64,000 nucleotides of DNA from JAFEBO01 sp036392375 (GTDB lineage Bacteria > Planctomycetota > Phycisphaerae > Phycisphaerales > UBA1924), in NCBI GenBank assembly GCA_036392375.1, contig DASVYC010000064.1, positions 3,429-67,428 of the forward strand, in the 5' to 3' direction. The notes under the pieces are model-generated. The model made no database searches, was not told where the DNA came from, and saw nothing but the letters and a program-made list of their open reading frames with translations. This document shows, piece by piece, positions 22,947 through 31,095 of this stretch; the first letter of the stretch is position 1, and each line of letters opens with the position of its first letter. Both the position numbers and the translations under genes were made by a program.

Positions 22947-23918
22947 TCAGCCCCTCACGTACAAATGCACCGCCGTCGTGCCGTAGGCGTGCGTCTCGGG
23001 ACCCTTCAGGCCCTCGATCTTCAGGTCGACCGGTTGCTTCGCAGGCTTGGCCGCGGCGGCCGCGATCTCTTCGGGGGTTTGCGTTTCGATCACGTTGCCG
23101 AACTCGTCAAGGTCGAGCTCTTCCCATGCGGCGTCGAACGGGCCGGCTTCGTCATTGAGTTGTGCTTCGAGCGCGGCTTCGTTGAGCCTGCCGCTCCGCG
23201 ACACCACCTCCGGCGTGCCGCGTTTAGCGATGGCGCCCTTGTCAGCGCCGGCCGCACCGAGGCGGTCGGCCTTGGCGTTCTTCCCTCCGCGCAGCGCCTC
23301 GCGTTCGAGCTGCTCGTGCCACGCGCCCTTCTTGACGTGCGGCTCATCCTTCTTCCGCTTCTTCAGCCACTTGCCCTGGCGCGTGCCGCCCGGGCCGAGC
23401 TCGGCGGGGTTGGGCTGATCCGGCGGCACATCGAGAAAGAACGGCCACGGCGTGCGCAGCACGATGAAGCCGTCGCTGCTCAGGTTCGCCGCGAGCTGCT
23501 GCATCGCGCTGATCACGCGGCGCCATCCAAGGGGATCGCGGATCAGCGGATACGGCGGATCGAGGAACACGATCTGCACCGGGCTCGGGCAACGCGCGAT
23601 CGCACCGATGCCCAAGGCATCACCGATCACCACCTCGCACTTGTCCTGCACGCCGAACTGCTCGATGTTCTTGCGCAGGATCGCCGCGATCTGCTTGTTC
23701 TGCTCGACCAGCACCGCCTGGCTCGCGCCGCGGCTGATGGCCTCGAGCCCGATCGCGCCCGTGCCGGCAAACGCGTCGAAGATCGCGTTGCCCTCCACGT
23801 GCCCGCGGAGGAGCATGAAGACCGATTCCTTCACACGGTCGGGGATCGGCCGCGTGATCTCCGCGTCGGGCGGCGTGAACAGTTTCCGGGAGCGAAACTC
23901 ACCGGCGATGATGCGCAT
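22947..23918 (-). CDS. rsmD: 16S rRNA (guanine966-N2)-methyltransferase RsmD with C-terminal extension
   Basis: The 323-residue protein starts at 23918 with the family N terminus MRIIAGEFRSRKL. AdoMet-binding FDAFAGTGAIGLEAISRGA and the catalytic motif IVFLDPPYPL identify RsmD, which methylates G966 of 16S rRNA in the assembling 30S subunit. Typical RsmD is about 180-200 residues. Here an extra ~120 residues follow the Rossmann domain, rich in Lys/Arg then Asp/Glu/Ala (KKRKKDEPHVKKG; DLDEFGNVIETQTPEEIAAAAAK). The extension looks disordered. The upstream region is filled with tandem repeats. Confidence 0.92.
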   Translation of the reverse strand: MRIIAGEFRSRKLFTPPDAEITRPIPDRVKESVFMLLRGHVEGNAIFDAFAGTGAIGLEAISRGASQAVLVEQNKQIAAILRKNIEQFGVQDKCEVVIGDALGIGAIARCPSPVQIVFLDPPYPLIRDPLGWRRVISAMQQLAANLSSDGFIVLRTPWPFFLDVPPDQPNPAELGPGGTRQGKWLKKRKKDEPHVKKGAWHEQLEREALRGGKNAKADRLGAAGADKGAIAKRGTPEVVSRSGRLNEAALEAQLNDEAGPFDAAWEELDLDEFGNVIETQTPEEIAAAAAKPAKQPVDLKIEGLKGPETHAYGTTAVHLYVRG

Positions 23919-23926
23919 GGGCAAGC

Positions 23927-24113
23927 GTAGTGGAGCAGTGGGGAAGTGGAGCAGTGGAACAGGGGCGCAAAGCAGGGGCGGAGAACAGGTAGCAGATGGC
24001 ACATAGAAAATAGCAACCAGCAAATAGCAAAGGGCCAAATCAAGACAGCCCGCACCGGACGTGGCTCGGCCACGCATTTGCCATTTGGCCATCTGCGATT
24101 TGCTATTTCGCTC
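23927..24113. repeat. Composite tandem/inverted repeat upstream of rsmD
   Basis: Two arrays adjoin. At 23927-23972 are GTGGAGCAGTGGGGAAGTGGAG-type units; the complementary type (CCACTGCTCCACTATT) is found at 47746-47799. At 23990-24113 AAATAGCAA, GGGCCAAAT and TTTGCCATTTGGCC units form an inverted arrangement around a small CGTGGC/GCCACG hairpin at 24060-24074. The left arm ends in TCAAGACAG, shared with the repeat after rplJ. A sister element lies at 42907-43006. Confidence 0.7.
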
Positions 24114-24189
24114 TGCGCGCGCCGACGCGAGGGCAGGTTATGAATCTGCTCCTCGTGTGCACCCCGGGCGGAAACACGTAAAATCACAG

Positions 24190-24350
24190 GGTGCCGTCGG
24201 CGCCTCTCTCCATGCTGTTGTCCGAAGACTTGGGCGGTAGAGAGCTGCCCTCCGCAGCTCCCCTCAAGTCTTCGGCATGAGCCGAAGGGGCGTCGCTTGT
24301 GGCGACTGGGTTCGAGTCCTCGCGGCGTTCGTGCCGCGGGCTCGTTGAAA
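24190..24350 (+). ncRNA. Possible structured RNA, nested hairpin with tRNA-like T-loop
   Basis: This 250-bp gap between rsmD and the next gene contains strong secondary structure. CCGAAGACTTG (24222-24232) pairs perfectly with CAAGTCTTCGG (24265-24275). Inside it GAGCTGC pairs with GCAGCTC (24242-24260). Further on GTCGC-TTGTG-GCGAC forms a small hairpin, followed by GGGTTCGAGTCC, which resembles the T arm of a tRNA. I could not fold a complete tRNA: the T stem has a mismatch and no acceptor stem was found. It may be a small RNA, a degenerate tRNA or palindromic repeat DNA. Confidence 0.3.
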
Positions 24351-24362
24351 CACACGCCGGCG

Positions 24363-25004
24363 TTACTTCGCCAGCGAATCGATCGAGTACGTCATGAACG
24401 GCGGATGCTCGACGCCCGTGACGACTCTCCAGAACGGCTCGCCAAACTCATCAGCGAGCCAGGAACGGAACGGACCACGCTCATCCTGGGACACGTCGGC
24501 CAGTAGCGGCCCGCCCACGAAGATCGAGCGATGGATCAACAGCAGGTCGTCGGACACGTACTCCGACTCCGCCGCGATCCCCGCGAAGGCGTCCACCAGC
24601 TTGGCGAACACCATCGGGTCCGAACGCAGCAAGAGATCCGCGTCGTGCCAGAGGTAATAGCGGAACTTGGTCGCGGGCTTGCCGCGGACGATCATGCGGT
24701 TGCGCAGCAGCGCGGCGACGCCCCCCGGGCCGTCGATGCGCCGGTCCAGCAGCGGGCCGGGCACGGCACGCTCGAGCTGGTAACAGAACGAGTCGAGGTC
24801 GGTGATGAAGCGCCCGTAGAACGAACAAACTTCGGTGTCGCGCTGCATTCCCAGGAACTGACTGAGACTCGTTGCGAACTGCAGCCGCCGAGCCGGGAAT
24901 TCGCTGAGAGCAACGAGATGGTGCTCGTCGAGGAGCTGGGTGACATCCGGCTGCCAGTCCGCGAGCAGGAGGGGCGATTCGGGTTGTCGAGACAGTGCGC
25001 TCAT
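24363..25004 (-). CDS. Hypothetical cytoplasmic protein
   Basis: I do not recognise this family. The 213-residue protein starts at 25004, just after a GGGAGAG ribosome site. There is no signal peptide or membrane helix. It is mixed alpha/beta with conserved-looking aromatic and acidic positions (CSFYGRFITDLDSFCYQLE, FRYYLWHDADLLLRSDP, FAGIAAESEYVSDDLLLIHRSIFVGG). The HDADLLLRSDP phrase suggests a structured loop, but no known catalytic motif is identified. It is transcribed alone, divergent from the LuxR-type regulator. Confidence 0.75.
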   Translation of the reverse strand: MSALSRQPESPLLLADWQPDVTQLLDEHHLVALSEFPARRLQFATSLSQFLGMQRDTEVCSFYGRFITDLDSFCYQLERAVPGPLLDRRIDGPGGVAALLRNRMIVRGKPATKFRYYLWHDADLLLRSDPMVFAKLVDAFAGIAAESEYVSDDLLLIHRSIFVGGPLLADVSQDERGPFRSWLADEFGEPFWRVVTGVEHPPFMTYSIDSLAK

Positions 25005-25620
25005 CGCTCTCCCATCTCGCGCAGGCACAGCGGTGACGAGCACCGCTCGCTGCGTGCAGCCGATGTCCGCCCGCGGCGCCGTGGCGACCCCGCGAACGTC
25101 CACACCACTGCATGTTCACGACGCCACCTGGCACGAGCCACGCGGCTGTGAACACACCGATCCCGCAACCGGTCTCCCGGCGGCGGACGCACCACAACTA
25201 GGAACCCCGTTTGCCCGCACGCACCACTTCGCGCAGCGGGACTGCAAGTCGCGGCCTCTGACCAACCCAAATGTGCATCAGAAACCCCGCCCGCACCACC
25301 CACACATCCGATTTCTCCCGCGAAAGTTGCGCAGGCCCACCATCCCACAAGCCCCGCATTGTTTCCGGAACGCCCACTCCACCCGCCACCTCGTACGCCT
25401 CAACAAACACCGACCGCGTCGTTTACAGACCTCAACGCCACGCTCTGGCCACCCCGAAACATGGGTATACCCCTTAAATTTGGGGTTTCCTCGGGTAAAA
25501 TAAGTAATTCCTAACGAACATAAATGAAACAGACGCGATAAGAATACCTAGACTCAGAATCTGCCGGAACCCGAGCAGCGACTCCGGGATGGGGAGTTAT
25601 TTGTAACGAGGTGTATCCCC
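25005..25620. promoter_or_regulatory. Divergent 616-bp intergenic region with AT-rich promoter segment
   Basis: No gene is supported here. The stretch 25005-25440 is ordinary GC-rich DNA. From 25460 the composition drops sharply in GC, with a perfect GGGTATACCC palindrome (25463-25472), CCCC...GGGG around TTAAATTT, and GATAAGAAT at about 25537-25545 as a -10 candidate. It probably holds the promoter and binding sites for the LuxR-type gene at 25621. Confidence 0.45.
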
Positions 25621-26400
25621 ATGTCAGTTGACGTGACTCGCGGCACAGCCATTGTGGATGCAGTCGAAAAGACGACGGCCCTGCCGGCGATTCCTTCGCG
25701 TGACTGGTGCGATCGAGGGGCCGCGGTGCTAAGTGACCTGATGGCCCCGAAATCAGGCAAGAGTGTCTTTGCCGTCGCCGTAGGCCGAGGCGTGGACCGC
25801 TTGGAGTCTGTGGATGCTGTGGGTTTCCACGGAACCGACCCTGTTGCGATCACCGAGCTGCAGCAATCGCTCTCCCGGGGGCTGCCACTGGCACCCCGAC
25901 GAGAGCACGAAATCGCCTACGCCACGGGTGCGGATCTGCACCGTTCTGATATGTGGTTGCGCTCGCCGCTGATGAAGTGTGTCTCGTCGCAGGGCATGTC
26001 GGGATTGCTACTGGGGGTCGGATCGATCTCCGACACCGCCCCGGGGCGGCTGCTGTGGTTCTTCGGCGCTCACGAGACTTCTTCTCATTCAGAAACGACG
26101 AACGACGCCACGCTGCTGGTGACCACACTGATCGCGATGCTGCGGCGGTCGCGGCTGGCGCTCGGAACTGAGCCGGGACGTCCGATCGATTGGGTGAGCG
26201 AACGCGAGCACGAGACGCTGGGCCACGTGGTCCGAGGCTTGAGCGTGCGTGAGATCGCCGAGAAGACCGGACGGAGCTCGCACACCGTGCACGATCACGT
26301 CAAGAGCCTGCACCGCAAGCTCGGGGCGAGCAGCCGCGGCGAGCTGGTGGCGCGGGCCTTGGGACACGCGCCTTCGATCCGCCACCACGTCGCCAAGTGA
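25621..26400 (+). CDS. LuxR-type transcriptional regulator
   Basis: The 259-residue protein has a C-terminal helix-turn-helix of the LuxR/NarL type (about residues 190-250): WVSEREHETLGHVVRGLSVREIAEKTGRSSHTVHDHVKSLHRKLGASSRGELVARA. The N-terminal ~180 residues have a PAS/GAF-like alternation of strands and helices, with GRLLWFFGAH near the end. No phospho-acceptor receiver domain is present, so it probably senses a ligand or partner directly. The AT-rich region upstream may include its own binding sites. Confidence 0.88.
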   Translation: MSVDVTRGTAIVDAVEKTTALPAIPSRDWCDRGAAVLSDLMAPKSGKSVFAVAVGRGVDRLESVDAVGFHGTDPVAITELQQSLSRGLPLAPRREHEIAYATGADLHRSDMWLRSPLMKCVSSQGMSGLLLGVGSISDTAPGRLLWFFGAHETSSHSETTNDATLLVTTLIAMLRRSRLALGTEPGRPIDWVSEREHETLGHVVRGLSVREIAEKTGRSSHTVHDHVKSLHRKLGASSRGELVARALGHAPSIRHHVAK

Positions 26401-26423
26401 AATTTCAACGACCTTCGCCTCAG

Positions 26424-27140
26424 CTACTTCGCCTCGGCGACGGCGCGGCGGCTGACCATCTCGCGGGCGCGTTCCTCGATCTTGCGGGCCAGACGTGCGG
26501 CCAGGGGCGGGTCGTCGGAAATCGCCTCTTCAAATGAACCCGGGAAGGGCAGGGTCGGGTCGCTCGTGCCGCTGGTCAAATAGACAGACCGCGTGTTGGG
26601 GCGGACGCCATACGTATGGATGCGTTCGACGACGACCACCACGCGGGCGATGGTGTCGCGTGGCTGTTCGAGCAGGTCGGCGTCGAGGCGACGTGCGGCG
26701 TTGATCGGGATCTCGTTGCGGCGGGCGTCGGCGATAACCCCCGCCTCGGCGGCGGGATCGGCGGGCAACGGGTCTGCAGGCGTAAACGTCACCTCGACTC
26801 GGCGCTGCTGCTTGTTGATCGTGTCCTCCCACTCTTGGCTGAGACGGGACTGCTCGGTGTCCCAGGGCGTGAAAAGCCCGGCAGTGGTCTTGGGCCCCGA
26901 GGTGATCACGCCGGCACGGGCGTCGACGCGGGAGAGCGGGAAGCGGTACTCGGCGAGCACATCGCGGGCCGCCTCGAAGGTCGCGTCGTACTCGGAGGCC
27001 ACGACGCGGAACTCGGGATTGCCCGAGCCCGCGCAGCCGCCCAAGGTCATCACCAGCACCGCCCCCGACACCACCCCCAGCGCGAGCAGGGAGGACGGCA
27101 GGGACAACCAACGCGACAAGGAACGCGAGAGCAGCATCAA
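26424..27140 (-). CDS. Lipoprotein of unknown function
   Basis: The 238-residue protein has a long signal sequence ending in lipobox LGGC (Cys at about residue 36), so it should be membrane anchored. The rest is soluble alpha/beta. FRVVASEYDATFEAARDVLAEYRFPLSRVDARAGVITSGPK resembles a type of small lipoprotein domain that precedes envelope-complex components, but I cannot name it. It lies 30 bp downstream of pyrB on the same strand and may be co-transcribed. Confidence 0.75.
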   Translation of the reverse strand: MMLLSRSLSRWLSLPSSLLALGVVSGAVLVMTLGGCAGSGNPEFRVVASEYDATFEAARDVLAEYRFPLSRVDARAGVITSGPKTTAGLFTPWDTEQSRLSQEWEDTINKQQRRVEVTFTPADPLPADPAAEAGVIADARRNEIPINAARRLDADLLEQPRDTIARVVVVVERIHTYGVRPNTRSVYLTSGTSDPTLPFPGSFEEAISDDPPLAARLARKIEERAREMVSRRAVAEAK

Positions 27141-27170
27141 GAGAGCGTAGCAATCCCGCGACCCGACGCT

Positions 27171-28223
27171 TCACCGCTCGCACGCGGCGACGCACGCCTC
27201 GAGCACCGCCATCCGCACACCCACGCCCACGGTGACCTGGCGGAGGATCACGCTCCGCGGCCCGTCTGCGACCTCGGGGTCCAGCTCCAGCCCGCGGTTG
27301 ATCGGCCCGGGGTGCATCACGATCGCGTCCCGCCTCATCCGCTCGGCCCGCTGCGCGGTCATGCCGAAGAGCGAGCGATACTCACGGATCGACGCGATCG
27401 AGGGTGAGTTCTTGCCCGACGCCTCGGCGTGACGCTCGAACTGCACCCGCAGCATCATCACCGCGTCGGCCTTGGGCAGGACGGCGTCGAGGTCGTGGGC
27501 GACCCGAACCCCGCCCGCGTCCGGGCCTTGCTCGGCCAGGGACTCGAGGCTGCGCGGCGCCAGCCCGGCGGGCCCGACGCACACGACATCCGCGCCCAGC
27601 GCCGTCAGCCCGGCGATGTTGGAACGCGCGACGCGGGAGGAAACGATGTCTCCCACGATCGCGACGGTCAGGCCGCGCAGATCGAAGCCGTCGAGCCTGC
27701 CGTTGGCTTCGGCGAGTGTGTAGATGTCGAGCAGGCCCTGGGTGGGGTGCTCGTGGCGACCGTCGCCGGCGTTGACGACCGGGCAGCGGACGTTGCGCGC
27801 GATCATCGCGGCCGCGCCGCCCTGACGGGCCCGGATCACGAGTGCGTGCACGCCCATCGCCTCGACGTTGCGGGCGGTGTCGATCAGCGTCTCACCCTTG
27901 GTCACGCTGCTGAACGCGCCCAGAAGGTTCGACACGTGGGCCCTGAGGCGGTGGGCCGCGTTGGTGAAGCTCGTGCGGGTGCGGGTCGAGTCTTCAAAGA
28001 ACAGATTGGCGATGGTGGTCCCTGCCAGCGGTGAGTCGGTGACATCGGTGGTGATGTCCACCCGCTCTCGGCTCGCCGCCAAGAGCGCCCTCAGCGCCGC
28101 GGGCGCGACGCCCTGCAACCCGATCAGGTCCTTGCTGTTCCAACGCTCGTTGTTCCGGAGGGCGGGGCTCCGCGAGGGGGTTCGGGGGCGACCCTTGGAC
28201 GGCGCTCGACGCGTGGCTGGCAT
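27171..28223 (-). CDS. pyrB: Aspartate carbamoyltransferase catalytic subunit
   Basis: The 350-residue enzyme condenses carbamoyl phosphate with aspartate in de novo pyrimidine synthesis. The carbamoyl-phosphate motif FFEDSTRTRTSF is at about residues 74-85 and the HPGPINRGLE motif at about 300. DGRHEHPTQGLLDIYT is the conserved catalytic His/Gln segment. Both loops needed for a homotrimer are present. The first ~28 residues are an Arg/Pro-rich extension; a start further in is possible. No pyrC or pyrI lies beside it, though DHOase is a frequent partner elsewhere. Confidence 0.95.
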   Translation of the reverse strand: MPATRRAPSKGRPRTPSRSPALRNNERWNSKDLIGLQGVAPAALRALLAASRERVDITTDVTDSPLAGTTIANLFFEDSTRTRTSFTNAAHRLRAHVSNLLGAFSSVTKGETLIDTARNVEAMGVHALVIRARQGGAAAMIARNVRCPVVNAGDGRHEHPTQGLLDIYTLAEANGRLDGFDLRGLTVAIVGDIVSSRVARSNIAGLTALGADVVCVGPAGLAPRSLESLAEQGPDAGGVRVAHDLDAVLPKADAVMMLRVQFERHAEASGKNSPSIASIREYRSLFGMTAQRAERMRRDAIVMHPGPINRGLELDPEVADGPRSVILRQVTVGVGVRMAVLEACVAACER

Positions 28224-28253
28224 GTCCGCATGGTATCGCCCGAGGCACGGCGG

Positions 28254-28475
28254 TCATTTCACTAACGCGTCGGCGCCGCGGCGGAGCGGTCCGGCGATCA
28301 ACATCGCCGTGGGAAACGCGACCAGCCAGCCGATCGCGGCGTGCCGCAGCCATCGGCTCACGAGCTGTGCGTCCACGCCCGCGACCATGACGACGTTCGC
28401 CAGCGAGACGACTCCGGCAAGGGCACCGGAGAAGAGCAGGATGAACAGCACCGAGGCCCCGCGGCGGGAGAGCAT
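28254..28475 (-). CDS. DUF2798-like small membrane protein
   Basis: The 73-residue protein has two transmembrane helices (about residues 8-29 and 45-63) and an RRGASVLFILLFSGALAGVVSL start that matches the DUF2798 pattern. Its function is unknown. It lies 30 bp upstream of pyrB and 60 bp downstream of the Ala/Pro/His-rich gene, in the same direction. Confidence 0.7.
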   Translation of the reverse strand: MLSRRGASVLFILLFSGALAGVVSLANVVMVAGVDAQLVSRWLRHAAIGWLVAFPTAMLIAGPLRRGADALVK

Positions 28476-28535
28476 GGCCGAGTATCGGTCGCGGCCGAGC
28501 GCACGCTTGATGGGTGGACGGATGCGGCGAACAGG

Positions 28536-30086
28536 CTAGTGGCCGCCGCCGTGGGCGTCCTTCTTGGCGTCCTTCTTCGCGCCGCCGTGCGAGTCCTTCT
28601 TGGCGTCGCCGTGCCCGCCGGCGTCCTTCTTGGTGCCGCTGAGCTTGGCGGCCATGGCGTCGGAGAGGGCGTACGTGACTTTCTTTTTCCGCAAGGTTGG
28701 GGTGCCGCCCAGGCCCTGCTCCTCGCCGTGCCCGTCCGGCGCGTGCGGGTCGGCGTGACCGGAAGCGTCGGCGGTGTGCGCTTCGGCGGGTCCGTCGGCG
28801 TGCTCATCGTCGTCGTCGTGACCAGCGGTCGCGTGTCCCCCGGGGAAATCGCTGACCAGCGTGCTGGGTGCCTTGGTCGCGACCGGCTGCTCGGGCCGTT
28901 GCAGCATCAAACGGTAACCCCAGACCAGGGTCGCGAGGAAGATGGTGTTGACTCCCAGCCAGCCCACGGTGTCGCGGACGATCTTGGGCTTGCCCGCCAG
29001 CGGCTTGGCGCACGCGACGGCCAGGCCCGCGGTGCGGCCGGCGACCGCCCGCGACAGGCGTTCTGCCAAAGAGGGGCCGCGGGGCGCGGCTCGCGCGGGA
29101 ACCGGAGCGGCAGGAGCCGCGGGGGCGGCGGGAGCCGGAGCGGGCGCGGCCGCCGAAACCGGTTCGGGAGCTGGTGCCGGGGCGGGCGGCGCGTTTGCTT
29201 CCGAAGCCGCCGCGGCGACCGGTGCCTCGGCGACCGCCGGAGCGGCTGCAGCGGCGGGAGCGGGCGCGGCGGCGGGGTCCGCGGACAGCAGCTCGTCGGT
29301 GAGACGGGCAAGTTGATCGTCCAGGGCCGAGATGTCGGCGGCGGTCTCTTCCCGTGCCGGCATCGCGGGCCGAGACGGAGCCGCAGTCACAGTCTCGACG
29401 GGCGCGGGAGGGGCCGTGGGAGCCGCACTCGCATCCGGCTCGGCGATTGGTGCCGCAGTCTCGCCCGACTCGGCAGCGTCGACGGGTTCGGTGGCCGCCG
29501 CCGTGGGCTCCGTGGTCGCTGGCGTCGCTTCGGTCTCGGGCGGGGCGGTGGGAGTCGCTTGGTCGGTCGGAGTGGCCGGCTCGGCGGGCTGCGTCGCGAC
29601 CTCGGCGACCGCTTCCGGAACGGCGGGCGCAGCGTCGCTCGGAATCGCGTCGTCAATCGTGCGGTTCGCGTCCGCTGCCGCGGGTTCGGCGGAGGCCAGC
29701 TCCGTCGCCGAGGTCGGTACGGACACCGGCTCGGTCGCGGTGGGTTCGTTGGTCGGATCGGTGTCTTGCTTCGCGGCGTCGTCCTGTTTCGACAGCGTCT
29801 CCGCAAGGTCGGCGAGCGATCCCGTCGCGGGCGTCTCATCCACGAACTGGCTCACCAGCGAATCGACCTGGGCCTCGATCGAGGAAACCGCGGCTTCGGC
29901 GGCCGCCGCGGCTGACTCGGGCTTCGGCGCATCGGCGAGCGGCGCGTTGGGAGTCAGCGCATCTGGCGCGGCTTTCGGCGGATCATTCTTCTCCTGCTCG
30001 GCGAGCAGCGCGTCCAACTGCGCATCCAGCGACGCCAGCTCGTTGGCTGGATCGGGACCGCCTGGTTGCTTGCCTGCCTGCGACAT
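28536..30086 (-). CDS. Ala/Pro-rich single-pass membrane protein with His-rich tail
   Basis: I do not recognise this as a family. The 516-residue protein starts with a helical, acidic segment (ELASLDAQLDALLAEQEKND). About 260 residues follow that are dominated by Ala, Pro, Thr and Glu. Then come a basic stretch (RAVAGRTAGLAVACAKPLAGK), one transmembrane helix (VNTIFLATLVWGYRLML, near residue 390) and a final ~110 residues rich in His, Asp, Gly and Lys (HDDDDEHADGP, KKDSHGGAKKDAKKD). The His-rich tail could bind Zn, Ni or Co. The low-complexity region is probably a spacer in the periplasm or cytoplasm. Confidence 0.75.
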   Translation of the reverse strand: MSQAGKQPGGPDPANELASLDAQLDALLAEQEKNDPPKAAPDALTPNAPLADAPKPESAAAAAEAAVSSIEAQVDSLVSQFVDETPATGSLADLAETLSKQDDAAKQDTDPTNEPTATEPVSVPTSATELASAEPAAADANRTIDDAIPSDAAPAVPEAVAEVATQPAEPATPTDQATPTAPPETEATPATTEPTAAATEPVDAAESGETAAPIAEPDASAAPTAPPAPVETVTAAPSRPAMPAREETAADISALDDQLARLTDELLSADPAAAPAPAAAAAPAVAEAPVAAAASEANAPPAPAPAPEPVSAAAPAPAPAAPAAPAAPVPARAAPRGPSLAERLSRAVAGRTAGLAVACAKPLAGKPKIVRDTVGWLGVNTIFLATLVWGYRLMLQRPEQPVATKAPSTLVSDFPGGHATAGHDDDDEHADGPAEAHTADASGHADPHAPDGHGEEQGLGGTPTLRKKKVTYALSDAMAAKLSGTKKDAGGHGDAKKDSHGGAKKDAKKDAHGGGH

Positions 30087-30287
30087 CGATCCGCGCGCCT
30101 CCCGTCACGCCTCCTGAGCGTGATCGTCGTGTCTCGGTCATCGACCAAGCGGCCAAGCCGCTCCACCACCGGCAACTCTATCGGACCAGTCTCGGGCAGT
30201 TTCCGCCCGCACGAAACGCCGAGACCGGCGATTCCCTCCGACTCGCTCGCCCGCCGCAGGCTCTCGGACCTTCTCTACCCTGCTGGC
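30087..30287. promoter_or_regulatory. Divergent region between the His-rich gene and rsmE
   Basis: This 201-bp stretch must hold promoters for both directions. No clear promoter hexamers or operators were identified. Confidence 0.3.
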
Positions 30288-31025
30288 GTGGCCCGGCATC
30301 GCATCCTTCTTGACGATCCATCGCTCACGCTCGTAGCGGGAAGCCGCGTGGTCGTCGGCGGCGACGAGGCCCACCACGCGGCACGGGTCAAACGCTGCGC
30401 GGTCGGCGACGCGGTTGACGTGCTGAACGGCATGGGCGTGCGGGGCGAATCCGCGATCGCCGCGATCCGAAAATCGCGCGACGGATGGGAGCTCGAGCTT
30501 GAGATTCGTGCGGTGCAGCAGTCCCCCCGCCCGCGCCCGCGGCTGGAGGTCTTTGCCGCGGCGGCCAAGGGCGAGCGGCTCGAAGAGATGATCGACGGCT
30601 TGTCGCAAGTCGGCGCGGACGTGTACCGCCCGCTGCTCTCCAAACGCACGGTCGTGGACCCGCGCGAGGGAAAGCTCACGCGCCTGCGGCGGGTCGCGCA
30701 CGAATCCATGAAGCAGTGTGGTCGCACGTGGGCGATGGAGATCGGCGAGCCGATTGCGTTCAAGGACGCGTTGTCAGGCCCAGACGCGGGGACGGTGGTG
30801 CTGGCGGCGGACGCCACGGGCGGAGCGCCGCCGGCGCGGCAGATCGCGGAAGCGGAGCGTGTCATCCTGCTGGTCGGGCCTGAGGGCGGATTCAGCGAGG
30901 ACGAGTTCACGCAGCTCAAGGCGGCGGACGTGCCGACGTTCAGGTTCTCGCCTCATGTGCTGCGAGTGGAGACGGCGGCGGTGGTCGGGGCGGCGTTGCT
31001 GCGGACGCTTTCATCCCCGCGTTAG
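30288..31025 (+). CDS. rsmE: 16S rRNA (uracil1498-N3)-methyltransferase RsmE
   Basis: The 245-residue SPOUT-class methyltransferase is assigned a GTG start at 30288 giving VARHRILLDD; longer readings are not homologous-looking. The PUA-like N terminus contains GDEAHHAARVKR, typical of RsmE. The knot region has LLVGPEGGFSEDEF and FSPHVLRVETAAVVGAALL, which form the AdoMet-binding trefoil knot. It modifies U1498 of 16S rRNA. It is followed by rnr on the same strand, 70 bp on. Confidence 0.92.
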   Translation: MARHRILLDDPSLTLVAGSRVVVGGDEAHHAARVKRCAVGDAVDVLNGMGVRGESAIAAIRKSRDGWELELEIRAVQQSPRPRPRLEVFAAAAKGERLEEMIDGLSQVGADVYRPLLSKRTVVDPREGKLTRLRRVAHESMKQCGRTWAMEIGEPIAFKDALSGPDAGTVVLAADATGGAPPARQIAEAERVILLVGPEGGFSEDEFTQLKAADVPTFRFSPHVLRVETAAVVGAALLRTLSSPR

Positions 31026-31095
31026 AGGGGTGCGCTTTCGCCGCGGCTGCCCGATGGCTCAGAGAGTCGGGCGCGGACAACCGCTACTCTTGCCC

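Noticed and set aside
23927..24113. CRISPR array suggested by short tandem repeats upstream of rsmD
   Set aside because: Units are 7-9 bp and degenerate with no spacers; no cas genes are present.
24222..24350. tRNA gene suggested by GGGTTCGAGTCC
   Set aside because: No acceptor stem or intact anticodon arm could be folded and the T stem has a mismatch; kept only as a possible structured RNA.
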